The position numbers were made by a program, and so were the translations under genes. From positions 111,377 to 175,376 of the forward strand of contig JBKECF010000010.1 in assembly GCA_047974375.1 (NCBI GenBank): a DNA stretch of 64,000 bases, written 5' to 3'. This DNA is from JBKECF01 sp047974375. Lineage in GTDB: Bacteria > Bacillota > Clostridia > Lachnospirales > CAMZNU01. Of this stretch, positions 16,511 to 26,292 are shown one piece after another (positions within the stretch are counted from its first letter, which is position 1; each line of letters starts with the position of its first letter). The notes beneath the pieces were generated by a model. The model was not told the origin of the DNA and made no database searches. It saw nothing but the letters and a program-made list of their open reading frames with translations.

Positions 16511-18940
16511 GTGCTAGTTGCTGAGAAGGCTGTTACAACAAAGGTTTTAAATGTTACAAAATTTAATAATCATCTACTATTAACAACAGAAAATGGACAA
16601 ATTATGTTAGAGGTTTGTACCCCTTCAGTTATTCGTATTGCATATACTTTAAAAGAAAAAATAGAGTATAGAAAAGGTATAGCATTTATAGACAATAATC
16701 AATTGTTTAACTGGTCCTATGAAGAAAATTCAGAGTATATCATTTTAAAAACAGATGAGTTATTTTTAAAAGTTTTAAAAACCACAGGAGCATTATCGTA
16801 TTACGATAAAAACAACAAATGTTTATTAAAAGAAAGAGCTAACAACAGTAAGGAGTTAATACCGTTTGAATTAAGTAAAACAATAGTTGATGAAAATAAT
16901 GAAGTTAGAAGAATAGAAACTCCTGATGGCATAAAAGAAGTTTTAGTAGATAGCCAAAGAGTTTTCGATAAAATTTCCTACCACAGCAGAGTTAATTTTG
17001 AATTTACAGACGAAGCTATATATGGTTCTGGTCAACAAGAGGAAGGTAAACTAAACATAAGAGGCACTAGAGTTTATTTACACCAATCAAACTTAAAAAT
17101 TTCTATCCCTATGTTTATATCTACCAACGGATACGGACTTTTATTTGATAACTATTCACCTTTGATTTTTAATGACAACGAATATGGTTCCTATATTTAT
17201 GGCGAGGCAAGCCAACAACTTGATTACTATTTTATGGCAGGCAACTTTGATGAAATCATTGGAAGTTATAGAGAATTAACAGGAAAAACCCCTATGTTAC
17301 CATTATGGTCTTTTGGATTTATTCAGTCTTTGGAAAGATATAAATCAGCAGATGAGCTAATAAATACAATAAAAGAATACAGAAAAAGAAAAGTTCCAAT
17401 AGACTGTATTGTACTAGATTGGCATTCTTGGGAAGGCGAATTTTGGGGACAAAAAACTTTTGATAAAACTAGATTTAACAATCCAAGAGATATGATAGAT
17501 AAATTGCATGAACTAGATTCAAAGCTAATGATTTCGATATGGCCTAATATGCGAAGGGGCTGTGATAATTATGAAGAAATGAAAAAGCAAGAACTAATGT
17601 TGCCTAACTCCGAGATTTATGATGCATACAATGAAGCTGGACGCAAATTGTACTGGGAACAAACTTTTAAGGGATTGTATCAATACGGAATTGATGCGTG
17701 GTGGTGTGACTCTAGTGAACCATTTACCCCGGAATGGAATGAAAAAATTAAACCTGAACCAGATCAAAACTATATCAAATTTAGAGATAGTGCTAGTATT
17801 TATGTAGATCAGGAAGTTTCTAACGCATATGCTCTTTATCATGCTAAAGGTATATATGAAGAACAAAGAAAACTCAATGACGGAAAAAGAATTGTAAACC
17901 TAACTAGAAGCGGATACATTGGGCAACAAAAGTATGGAACTATACTTTGGTCTGGTGATATTAGCGCAACATGGGATACGCTACGAAAGCAAATCGTTGC
18001 TGGTTTAAATATGAGTGCCAGTGGTATTCCCTATTGGACTTTAGATATAGGAGCTTTCTTTACTAAACAAGGGAAACCTTGGTTTTGGAATGGTGATTAC
18101 GATGCTGGTAACAAAGATTTAGGATATAGAGAACTTTATACAAGATGGTATCAGTTCGGAACATTTTTACCAATTTTTAGATCTCATGGAACGGATACCG
18201 AAAGAGAAATCTGGCGCTTTGGTGAAAAAGGCGACATGTTTTATGATGTAATTGAACAATTTACTAAACTAAGATATAAATTAATACCTTACATATATTC
18301 GTTAGCTGGCCAAGTGCATTTTAAAAACACCACAATAATGAGGTTACTTGCCTTTGATTTTTGCCACGACGAAAATGTTTATAATATAAAAGATCAATAT
18401 ATGTTTGGTAGAAATATTATGGTTTGCCCAATATTTGAAGCCATGTACTATAATGCTAATAGCAAAAAAATTATAGCGTCAAGAAAAGATAGAGTTACTT
18501 ATCTACCTAGTGAAAACAATTGGTATGATTTTTGGACTGATGAACTACATACTGGCGGAAAAGAGATAATATCAAGTGCACCCATTAATATTATACCTAT
18601 TTATGTAAAATACGGTAGTATAATTCCTACATATAAAGAAGTACAATCAACCAATGAAATAGATAATAAGGATTTTGATATAACAATTTATACAGGTTGT
18701 GATGGTGATTTCAATCTTTATCTAGATGAAGGTGATAATTATAAATATGAAAGCGGTGAATATGTATTTATTAATTTAAACTGGGCAGATAAAGAAAATA
18801 AATTAAAAATAAGTAATTGCCAAAACACTTATAACAGTATGCCAACGAATATTAATTTTAATATTAATTTTGTAGGTAGTAACCTGAAAAGCACTAAAGT
18901 ACAATACAATTTTGAAGAATTGGAGGTACTATGTGTATAA
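16511..18940 (+). CDS. GH31 alpha-glycosidase (alpha-xylosidase/alpha-glucosidase type)
   Basis: A retaining alpha-glycoside hydrolase of family 31. The N-terminal region (residues about 1-240) is the GH31 beta-sandwich; the (beta/alpha)8 barrel follows. The catalytic nucleophile is Asp400 in AWWCDSSEP, and the probable acid/base is Asp483 in WSGDISATW. GIPYWTLDIGAFF is the usual barrel motif. I place the start at GTG 16511, right after GGAGGTG, giving 809 residues; the frame extends upstream to an ATG at 16424 through sequence that contains the -10 box. No signal peptide is evident, so it probably acts on imported oligosaccharides in the cytosol. It heads the glycan/corrinoid cluster and overlaps the GH95 gene by eight bases. 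Confidence 0.92.
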   Translation: MLVAEKAVTTKVLNVTKFNNHLLLTTENGQIMLEVCTPSVIRIAYTLKEKIEYRKGIAFIDNNQLFNWSYEENSEYIILKTDELFLKVLKTTGALSYYDKNNKCLLKERANNSKELIPFELSKTIVDENNEVRRIETPDGIKEVLVDSQRVFDKISYHSRVNFEFTDEAIYGSGQQEEGKLNIRGTRVYLHQSNLKISIPMFISTNGYGLLFDNYSPLIFNDNEYGSYIYGEASQQLDYYFMAGNFDEIIGSYRELTGKTPMLPLWSFGFIQSLERYKSADELINTIKEYRKRKVPIDCIVLDWHSWEGEFWGQKTFDKTRFNNPRDMIDKLHELDSKLMISIWPNMRRGCDNYEEMKKQELMLPNSEIYDAYNEAGRKLYWEQTFKGLYQYGIDAWWCDSSEPFTPEWNEKIKPEPDQNYIKFRDSASIYVDQEVSNAYALYHAKGIYEEQRKLNDGKRIVNLTRSGYIGQQKYGTILWSGDISATWDTLRKQIVAGLNMSASGIPYWTLDIGAFFTKQGKPWFWNGDYDAGNKDLGYRELYTRWYQFGTFLPIFRSHGTDTEREIWRFGEKGDMFYDVIEQFTKLRYKLIPYIYSLAGQVHFKNTTIMRLLAFDFCHDENVYNIKDQYMFGRNIMVCPIFEAMYYNANSKKIIASRKDRVTYLPSENNWYDFWTDELHTGGKEIISSAPINIIPIYVKYGSIIPTYKEVQSTNEIDNKDFDITIYTGCDGDFNLYLDEGDNYKYESGEYVFINLNWADKENKLKISNCQNTYNSMPTNINFNINFVGSNLKSTKVQYNFEELEVLCV

Positions 18941-21182
18941 AGGAAAAGTAGGCGCTGAAATTCATAAAGATAAAAATGAATATTTTCTAGAATTTACAAC
19001 TCCTGCAACATCTTGGTCAGACTCCTTTTTAATGGGAGACGGTCATTTAGGAGCAGCAGTTTATGGAGGAATCGAAAACGAAACTATTGAACTATCTCAT
19101 AATACTTTCTTTTCTGGTGAGAAACAACATTTGAAACGCGAAAATGCTCCAAAAGCTTTTCAAAGTATGCGTGAAAATATGATTTTAAAAAATTACGATA
19201 AAGCAGTTGAAGTAGCAGATGACTTTATTGGAATAAGAGGGAATTATGGAACTCATTTACCCGTTGGAAATTTAAAAATTGACTTTACTACAAAATATAG
19301 TAACCTAAAATATAAATTTTACAGCAGAAAGTTAAATATTTTTAACGCTATTGGTGAAGTAAACAGCGTTGTTGATAATATAAAAGTTGAAGTTGAATTC
19401 TTTATAAATCATGCTGACCACAGTTTATACTACTATTTTAATTGTGGTTCACAAAGAAGTTGTGAAATTTATTTTGAAAATTTGTTTACTAAAAACAAAA
19501 CATACAAAGAAGATGAACAATATTTTTTTGAAATACAAGCTCTCGAAAAAATTCATAGTGATAATAAACATGGTGTAAAACTTAAAGGCTCAGCAGTTGT
19601 ATTTGATTGCGATGGAGAAATTCATTATACCCATGACTGCATAAAAATAACAAATTTCAAGAAATTTGTACTACGTGTAGTAACCGATACAAATTTTGAT
19701 ATTGAAAGTGAAACACTTCTTTCAAAAATTAATGAGGATGTTTTTGAAACCGCTCTTTTTGATTACGAAAAAATAAAAGAAGAACACATCAAAGATATAG
19801 GAAACTATATGAAAAGACTAGAAGTTTCTTTCAATGGTAATGATGATTTAAGTGAATTTATGCTTCAATACGGTAGATATTTATTATTGTCATCATCGAG
19901 GGAAGATTCCATGCTGCCTGCCAGCTTACAAGGAATTTGGAATGATAATGTAGCTTGTCAAATTGGCTGGACCTGTGATATGCATTTAGATATAAATACA
20001 CAAATGAATTATTGGCTAAGTGAAAGTGGAAATTTGCAAGAATCTCATAATCCTATTTTTAATTGGATGGAAAGGATTCTAATTCCTTCAGGTAGAAAAA
20101 CAGCTAGAGATTATTACGGTATGTCTGGATGGTCAGCCGATTTAGTATCAAATGCCTGGGGATATTCCCACCCATACTGGTCAAAAACAATTTCCCCTTG
20201 TCCTACCTCTGGAGTATGGCTTGCATCTGATTATATAGAGCATTATAAGTACACTAAAAATATGGAATTTTTAAATAATAGAGCATTTAAAGTAATCGAA
20301 GAAGCTGTAGAATTTTTCTTAGATTATATTTTCATAAATGGAGAAAAATATTCTGTTGGCCCGTCTATCTCACCGGAGAATAGTTATATACATAGAGGAA
20401 AAAGATATTACTTTTTAATCGATTCAACTTATGAAAAATTAATGATATATGAGTTATTTCAGCAATATTTATATCTTACAAATGAACGAAATATTAAAGG
20501 TAAATACACAGATAAAATTAATAAAATTATTTTCAAATTTCCTATTTATCATATTGGTCAAAAAGGTAATATAATGGAATTTAATAAGGAGTATAAAGAA
20601 TATGATGCTCAGCATAGGCATACAAGTCACCTTTTAGGCTTATATCCATATAGACAAATAACAAATAAAGTATTAAAAAACGCCTCCTATGAAAGCATAA
20701 AAGAACGTTTGGTACACTATGAAAACTGGGAGGATACTGGTTGGGCAAGATCTTTGCTAATACTTTATATGGCAAGATTAAATGAAGGTGATAAGGCATA
20801 TTGGCATATACAAGAAATGTACAAAAACCTATTAAACCCAAATTATTTAGTCATACACCCACCTACACGTGAAGCACCTTCTTTTAAAGAAGTATATGAA
20901 CTTGATGGTAATACAGGTGTTGCAATGGGCATTATAGAAATGCTTATACAGTCTACAGACGAATACATTGAATTGTTACCATCAATTACCAAAGAATGGA
21001 AAACAGGGTACTTAAAAGGTGTAAAAGCCTATGGAAATTTAGAAATAGATATGTATTGGAAAGACTTTAGGGTTATAAAATTGAATATAAAATCTAAAGA
21101 AAATAAATCTGTTAATTTTATAATTAACAAGACTAATATAAACTTGTCATTAAACAAAGGTATGAATATGTATGAGCTATAA
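18933..21182 (+). CDS. GH95 glycoside hydrolase (alpha-L-fucosidase/galactosidase type)
   Basis: An inverting hydrolase of family 95, whose known members release alpha-1,2-L-fucose or alpha-L-galactose. The N-terminal beta-domain shows SFLMGDGHLGAAVYGGIENE, typical of GH95. DINTQMNYW (about residues 352-360) matches the base-activating motif, with Asp in place of the first Asn of some characterised members. PSISPEN carries the likely general acid Glu and ELDGNTG the late Asp. There are 749 residues and no secretion signal. The start is GTG at 18933, six bases after GGAGG and inside the end of the GH31 gene, so the pair is translationally coupled. GH31 with GH95 suggests fucosylated plant glycans; specificity is inferred. 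Confidence 0.88.
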   Translation: MYKGKVGAEIHKDKNEYFLEFTTPATSWSDSFLMGDGHLGAAVYGGIENETIELSHNTFFSGEKQHLKRENAPKAFQSMRENMILKNYDKAVEVADDFIGIRGNYGTHLPVGNLKIDFTTKYSNLKYKFYSRKLNIFNAIGEVNSVVDNIKVEVEFFINHADHSLYYYFNCGSQRSCEIYFENLFTKNKTYKEDEQYFFEIQALEKIHSDNKHGVKLKGSAVVFDCDGEIHYTHDCIKITNFKKFVLRVVTDTNFDIESETLLSKINEDVFETALFDYEKIKEEHIKDIGNYMKRLEVSFNGNDDLSEFMLQYGRYLLLSSSREDSMLPASLQGIWNDNVACQIGWTCDMHLDINTQMNYWLSESGNLQESHNPIFNWMERILIPSGRKTARDYYGMSGWSADLVSNAWGYSHPYWSKTISPCPTSGVWLASDYIEHYKYTKNMEFLNNRAFKVIEEAVEFFLDYIFINGEKYSVGPSISPENSYIHRGKRYYFLIDSTYEKLMIYELFQQYLYLTNERNIKGKYTDKINKIIFKFPIYHIGQKGNIMEFNKEYKEYDAQHRHTSHLLGLYPYRQITNKVLKNASYESIKERLVHYENWEDTGWARSLLILYMARLNEGDKAYWHIQEMYKNLLNPNYLVIHPPTREAPSFKEVYELDGNTGVAMGIIEMLIQSTDEYIELLPSITKEWKTGYLKGVKAYGNLEIDMYWKDFRVIKLNIKSKENKSVNFIINKTNINLSLNKGMNMYEL

Positions 21183-21258
21183 ATAAGCGAATTGATTATG
21201 TATTTTAATCAGTGATTAATGTCAAGTAAAGGATGTATATAACTAGGAGGGAAAAAAG

Positions 21259-22356
21259 ATGAAAAGTAAAATTATATTCCTAGGAGGCTTTTTAGGAGCT
21301 GGTAAAACAACTTTGCTCGAAAATATTAGTAGTAAACTTTCAAAAAACGGAAAAAAGATAGGATTAATTTCTAATGACCAAACACATGAGTTAGTTGATA
21401 CTGCCTTTTTTATAAAGTCTGGAATTGAACTAGATAGAAAAACAACAGAAGTTTTTGGAAGTTGTTTCTGTTGTAATTTCAATGGTTTGATAAAAGCTAT
21501 TGAATATTTATGCGATGACAAAAAACCAGATTTTATTTTTGCTGAACCTGTTGGAAGTTGTGCGGATTTATCGGCTACTATAATACAGCCTTTGAAAGAT
21601 TTATATAGCGATAGATTCGACATAGCGCCTTTAAGTGTACTCGTTGATCCCAAAAGACTTGCAGATATTTTATATAATAGAGATTATGATATGGATAAAA
21701 ATGCACAATATATTTTAGTTAAACAATTAGAGGAAGCGGATTTTATTCTAATTAACAAAATAGACCTATTAGATGAAAGTGAAATTCAAAGTTTAGTAAA
21801 AAAAACTCTGGAAAAATTTAACGCTGAGGTATTTACAACCAGTGGGACTAACGGTGAAAATTTAGATGAATGGTTTAATAGTTGCATTACATCAAGTGAT
21901 ATTGGTAAAAATATTCTAGATATTGACTATGACAAATATGCAGATGGTGAAGCTATACTTGGATGGTGCAATGCAAAAGTTGAACTAACTACTATCAATG
22001 AAGAATTTGATTGGCTACCTTATATAAATAAAATTTTAAATTATACAAATAATATATTTAAAAACAACCCAATTGGGCATATAAAGTTAATTTTGGAATC
22101 AGAAGATGACTATATATTAGGAAATATTACAGGAACTGATAAAAATCCATATATTAGAGGAAATATTAAAAAAAGCAAGAAATGTATAATGACTATAAAT
22201 GCTAGGGTTGAAATGCATGAACTAGAACTAGAAAAAGAAATAAAAAATATTTTAAGCCTAGATTTTGGTTTTGGTACAGAATGTAATATCTTGGCATTTG
22301 ATTGCTTACAGCCAGGTAGACCAAATCCAACTTATAGATATGAAAAAAGCATTTAA
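21259..22356 (+). CDS. G3E GTPase (CobW/COG0523-like)
   Basis: A P-loop GTPase of the G3E family, whose members insert metals or assist corrinoid/nickel enzymes. Motifs: Walker A FLGGFLGAGKTTLL (residues 6-19), the metal-binding GSCFCC with a CxCC near residue 70, VDPKR, and the guanine specificity motif INKIDLLD. The CobW C-terminal domain follows and ends CLQPGRPNPTYRYE. A strong AGGAGGG precedes the ATG. It lies between the glycosidases and a URO-D-family methyltransferase-like gene, 21 bases apart from the latter. A role as metallochaperone or activator for the corrinoid methyltransferase module is inferred from context. Confidence 0.85.
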   Translation: MKSKIIFLGGFLGAGKTTLLENISSKLSKNGKKIGLISNDQTHELVDTAFFIKSGIELDRKTTEVFGSCFCCNFNGLIKAIEYLCDDKKPDFIFAEPVGSCADLSATIIQPLKDLYSDRFDIAPLSVLVDPKRLADILYNRDYDMDKNAQYILVKQLEEADFILINKIDLLDESEIQSLVKKTLEKFNAEVFTTSGTNGENLDEWFNSCITSSDIGKNILDIDYDKYADGEAILGWCNAKVELTTINEEFDWLPYINKILNYTNNIFKNNPIGHIKLILESEDDYILGNITGTDKNPYIRGNIKKSKKCIMTINARVEMHELELEKEIKNILSLDFGFGTECNILAFDCLQPGRPNPTYRYEKSI

Positions 22357-22377
22357 ATTATAGGAGGGTACGAAATT

Positions 22378-23502
22378 ATGATGAGCATGTACAAAGAAAA
22401 TTGGGAAGAAACTAAAAAAAAATGGGAAAGCTATTGGAAACGAGAAAATAAAGGTCGCCCATTAATGTATGTTGTAGCAGAAAAAGAGGGTTCGAGAGAT
22501 CCTGCAAGAGAAGAAAAAATAAAAGTTCAAGATGTTAATGATAAATATCTCGATGCTAAAAGGATAGTTGATAGATTTAGATATTATGCAGAAACTCACG
22601 AATTCATGGCAGAGAGCTTTCCAAATCTAAGCATAGACTTTGGACCTGGGTCTATGGCTGGTTATGTTGGATGTGAAATCATATTTAATCGTGATACAGT
22701 TTGGTTTGAACATTTTGTAAATGATTGGAAAAGTTTAGATGATATAGTGTTTGATGAAAATAACAAATGGTTTAAAAAGCATGTTAAATTATTTGAAGAT
22801 GTAAAAGAATTAGCTCAAGATGATTTTTTAGTTGGTGTACCTGATATTATGGAGAATATTGATGTATTAGCTTCTATGAGAGGAGTTCAAGACTTAATAT
22901 TTGATATTATCGATACTCCAGAAGAAATAGAAAAGCGACTTAAGCAAATTCAATCAATTTATATGAAATATTACGATAAATTTTACGACATAGTAAAAGA
23001 TGATGACGGAGGATGTTGTTATACTGTTTTCCAAATCTGGGGTAAGGGACGTACTTGTAAAATCCAATGCGATTTTTCAGCTTTAATGTCACCTACGCAA
23101 TTTGAAGAATTTATTGAAGACGAATTAAGACAACAAGCTAAAAAATTAGACAATGTACTTTATCATTTAGATGGACCGGATGCTATAAAACATGTCCCAT
23201 CTTTAATGAGGATTGAAGAAATTGACGCGCTACAATGGACTAGTGGAGACCATGGCCCAGATGGAACAATGGAAGAATGGTATCCTATTTATGATCAAGC
23301 TGTAAAAGCTGGTAAGGGCTTATGGATAAAAGTTTACACAGGAACTATTGATGAATGGATCGAAAGAGTAGATAAGATTGTTGCTAGATACGGTTCAAAA
23401 GCAATGTTTTTATTCTTCCCAGGCATGTCAAAATCTGATGCAGATAGATTAATAAAACACGCTAATGAAAATTGGAGTGATATAGAGGGATTTATAAAAT
23501 AA
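22378..23502 (+). CDS. URO-D superfamily protein, methyltransferase-like
   Basis: A 374-residue protein of the uroporphyrinogen decarboxylase/MtaA superfamily. Decarboxylase function is unlikely: the context is a corrinoid cluster and no other tetrapyrrole gene is present. At the position where MtaA/CmuA methyltransferases carry His-x-Cys for zinc, this protein has His263-Leu-Asp265 (YHLDGPD), so it keeps His but replaces the Cys. Two Cys lie near residues 213-214 and two more at 227 and 231. It starts MMSMYKENWEETKKKW after AGGAGGG. It could be the methyl-ether:corrinoid methyltransferase of the module, with methyl transfer to the corrinoid protein at 28027; this is a guess from context. Confidence 0.75.
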   Translation: MMSMYKENWEETKKKWESYWKRENKGRPLMYVVAEKEGSRDPAREEKIKVQDVNDKYLDAKRIVDRFRYYAETHEFMAESFPNLSIDFGPGSMAGYVGCEIIFNRDTVWFEHFVNDWKSLDDIVFDENNKWFKKHVKLFEDVKELAQDDFLVGVPDIMENIDVLASMRGVQDLIFDIIDTPEEIEKRLKQIQSIYMKYYDKFYDIVKDDDGGCCYTVFQIWGKGRTCKIQCDFSALMSPTQFEEFIEDELRQQAKKLDNVLYHLDGPDAIKHVPSLMRIEEIDALQWTSGDHGPDGTMEEWYPIYDQAVKAGKGLWIKVYTGTIDEWIERVDKIVARYGSKAMFLFFPGMSKSDADRLIKHANENWSDIEGFIK

Positions 23503-23548
23503 TTGTATATGTTAGGCAAATAAGAAAGATAATAAATAGGAGAATATT

Positions 23549-24886
23549 ATGTTGAAAAATTTTAGAATTAAAAATATTTTATGTTTTGGTTTATCCATTG
23601 CATTACTAGCTGGTTGCGGAAGCAATTCCCAAGAAAATACAGATTCGGAAGAAAGTGGATCTCTTTTTTCTGGAGAAGAACTAAGTATAATAGTTTCTGC
23701 CGGATGGATGGACAATAGGTACGATGAGGTTATCTCTAATTTTGAAAATGATTATGATGTAACTGTAGACTTACAGACAATACCAGCTGAACAATATCCT
23801 GACATTTTACAATCTAAATTAGATACAGGAACAAACTCGGATATTTTTTGGATACAATCAAACCCATTTGCTATAGAAACAGCTATAGTTTATCCTGAAG
23901 AGTATTGTATAGATTTTACTGGTTCAAAATGGGAAAATCTTATACCAGAATCTAGACTATCGTCTTGTAAGTATAATGATAAATTATATGGCTTACAACT
24001 TTGGCATAATTCACCGGAGTATGTAATGTTATATAACAAAACTTTGTTCGATGAATTAGGATTGGAAGCTCCAACTACTTTTGAAGAATTTAAGAGGATT
24101 AGCGAAAAAATAAATAATGAAGGCATTACTCCTTGGTTTATACCAGGTGCAGATGGCTGGCAACATCAATTGGCTTTTTTCCAAATAGGAGGTGTGTACG
24201 AACAAAATCAATCTGGGCTATATGAAGGTCTAAATACAAATAAAGCTACCTTTGCAGATAATCAAACAATGCTTACAGCATTAAGCCAAATTAAAGAGTT
24301 TTCTGATTTAGGTTACCTAGGAAATGACTGGATTGGATCTGACTCAACAAATATGATTAACGATTTTGGTGAAAGAAATATTGCAATGGCAATGGCTAAT
24401 TCAAGCTTGATTGATCAAATTAAAACAGAAACTGGAACTAGTGACGAATTCGGTTTGTTTTTACTACCGCTTGCTGATAACCAAACATTCCCTACAAATC
24501 CAGCAGGACCAACAATGTTTGGTTACAAAAATGCTAAAAATCCAGATTTAGTAAAAGCATTTTTTGATTATGTAACAACTACTGAAAGTTTGCAAAGCAT
24601 TTTAGATAATTCACCTCAATATACAAACATTGCTGTTAATGATGAAAATGTACAACAGCACTGGGTTGAAGAAGAAGAAGTTTTTATGGAAAATATAACA
24701 GATGAACAAATGACTGTATCCGTGCTACAAAGTGGAACAAAATATACAAATGATTTCTGGATGGATTTTGGCGCTGACATGGTAGCCTATTGTTTAGGAC
24801 AAATAGAAGCAAATGATGTTCTTAAAAATATGGATACAAATAGAGCGGAAGCTGCTAAACTAGCAAATGATCCTAACTGGCAATAA
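23549..24886 (+). CDS. Sugar ABC transporter substrate-binding lipoprotein, copy 1
   Basis: A family-1 extracellular solute-binding protein (445 residues) for an oligosaccharide or sugar ligand, lipid-anchored outside the membrane. The signal peptide ends with the lipobox LLAGC near residue 25, followed by a Ser/Glu-rich linker. The mature part has SIIVSAGWMDNRYDEVISNF, IFWIQSNPF and GADGWQHQL. It is a close paralogue of the next gene, about three of four residues identical by eye. The start follows GGAG. Two permeases come after the second copy, but no ATPase gene is in the cluster, so a shared MsmK-like ATPase elsewhere is probable. Confidence 0.92.
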   Translation: MLKNFRIKNILCFGLSIALLAGCGSNSQENTDSEESGSLFSGEELSIIVSAGWMDNRYDEVISNFENDYDVTVDLQTIPAEQYPDILQSKLDTGTNSDIFWIQSNPFAIETAIVYPEEYCIDFTGSKWENLIPESRLSSCKYNDKLYGLQLWHNSPEYVMLYNKTLFDELGLEAPTTFEEFKRISEKINNEGITPWFIPGADGWQHQLAFFQIGGVYEQNQSGLYEGLNTNKATFADNQTMLTALSQIKEFSDLGYLGNDWIGSDSTNMINDFGERNIAMAMANSSLIDQIKTETGTSDEFGLFLLPLADNQTFPTNPAGPTMFGYKNAKNPDLVKAFFDYVTTTESLQSILDNSPQYTNIAVNDENVQQHWVEEEEVFMENITDEQMTVSVLQSGTKYTNDFWMDFGADMVAYCLGQIEANDVLKNMDTNRAEAAKLANDPNWQ

Positions 24887-24951
24887 TTTATCCTCTCTAT
24901 ATGTAATTCTATGTCAAAGTAAAACAGCAAATGTTATCATGGAGGTTTTAT

Positions 24952-26280
24952 ATGTTAAAGCAGTTTAAAATTAAAAAAACTTTGTGTTTAATTTTAACCT
25001 TAGGTATATTTACAAGTTGTGAAAGTACTTCAAAAAATGAATCAAATAGTTCTTCACCTTTTGAGGGTGAAGAACTTAGTATCATAGTTTCTGCGGGATG
25101 GATGGATACAAGATATGATGATGTGATTTCTAATTTTGAAGATGAGTATGATGTTACTGTCGATCTACAAACAATCCCTGGGGAACAATATTCAGATATT
25201 TTACAATCAAAATTAGATACGGGAACAAATTCAGATATTTTTTGGATACAGTCAAACCCTTTTGCTATTGAAACTACAATTGTAAACCCTGAAGAATATT
25301 GTATAGACTTTACAGGTGCTCAATGGGAGGGGATTATGCCGGAATCAAGACTAGAGTCTTGTATGTATAATAATAAGTTATACGGTTTACAATTGTGGCA
25401 TAATTCGCCAGAATATGTAATGCTTTATAATAAAACGCTATTTGAAGAATTAGGACTAGAGATACCCACTACATATGCGGATTTTAAAGAAGTTTGCGAA
25501 GTAATATATAATGAAGGAATTACCCCGTGGTTTATGCCTGGAGCTGATGGCTGGCAGCATCAATTAGCATTTTTTCAACTAGGTGGACTTTTTGAACAAA
25601 ATAAACCTGGGCTTTATGAAGGTTTAAACGATAATACAGAAAAGTTTAAAGATAATGAGACAATGATTACAGTATTAGAGCAATTTAAAGAACTATCTGA
25701 ATTAGGATATTTAGGCGAGGACTGGATCGGTTCAGATTCAACAAACTTGGTAAATGACTTCTCTGATAGAAATATAGCAATGGTCATATCTAATTCAAGT
25801 TTCATTGATCAAATTAAACAGGAGTCTGGTACTAATGATGAATTTGGTTTATTCCTTTTACCACTTGCTGATAATCAAACATTTCCTACTAATCCAGCAG
25901 GACCAACAATGTTCGGATATAAAGGGGCTGAAAATCCTGAATTAGTAAAAGAATTCTTTAATTTTGTTACAAGAACAGATAGTTTACAAAGTATTTTAGA
26001 TAATTCACCACAATTTACTAATATCGCTACAAATGATGATGAAGTTATTCAGCGTTGGATTCCAGAAGAAGAAGAATTTATGGCAAAAATAACAGAAGAA
26101 CAAATGGCTGTACCAGTTTTGCAAACAGGAACAAAATATACAAATGATTTTTGGATGGATTTTGGTGCAGATATGATAGCCTATTGTCTGGGTCAATCAG
26201 ACGTTGATACAATTTTAAAAAACATGGACGTAAATAGAGCAGAAGCTGCTAAATTAGCAAAAGATCCAAATTGGGAATAA
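24952..26280 (+). CDS. Sugar ABC transporter substrate-binding lipoprotein, copy 2
   Basis: The tandem paralogue of the preceding binding protein, 442 residues. Its lipobox is FTSC near residue 22, a less standard form than in copy 1. Mature sequence motifs (IVSAGWMD, FWIQSNPF, GADGWQHQL, NPAGPTMFGYK) align almost throughout without large gaps. The ATG at 24952, six bases after GGAGG, is the start; an upstream ATG at 24931 lies before the ribosome site. Two copies may broaden the ligand range (for example methylated and unmethylated forms) or adjust dose. It is followed 12 bases later by the first permease. Confidence 0.92.
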   Translation: MLKQFKIKKTLCLILTLGIFTSCESTSKNESNSSSPFEGEELSIIVSAGWMDTRYDDVISNFEDEYDVTVDLQTIPGEQYSDILQSKLDTGTNSDIFWIQSNPFAIETTIVNPEEYCIDFTGAQWEGIMPESRLESCMYNNKLYGLQLWHNSPEYVMLYNKTLFEELGLEIPTTYADFKEVCEVIYNEGITPWFMPGADGWQHQLAFFQLGGLFEQNKPGLYEGLNDNTEKFKDNETMITVLEQFKELSELGYLGEDWIGSDSTNLVNDFSDRNIAMVISNSSFIDQIKQESGTNDEFGLFLLPLADNQTFPTNPAGPTMFGYKGAENPELVKEFFNFVTRTDSLQSILDNSPQFTNIATNDDEVIQRWIPEEEEFMAKITEEQMAVPVLQTGTKYTNDFWMDFGADMIAYCLGQSDVDTILKNMDVNRAEAAKLAKDPNWE

Positions 26281-26292
26281 AAGGAGGGAATT

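Noticed and set aside
22378..23502. Uroporphyrinogen decarboxylase (hemE) for haem synthesis
   Set aside because: The superfamily matches, but the sequence and the corrinoid neighbourhood favour a methyltransferase-type role, and no other tetrapyrrole gene is present.
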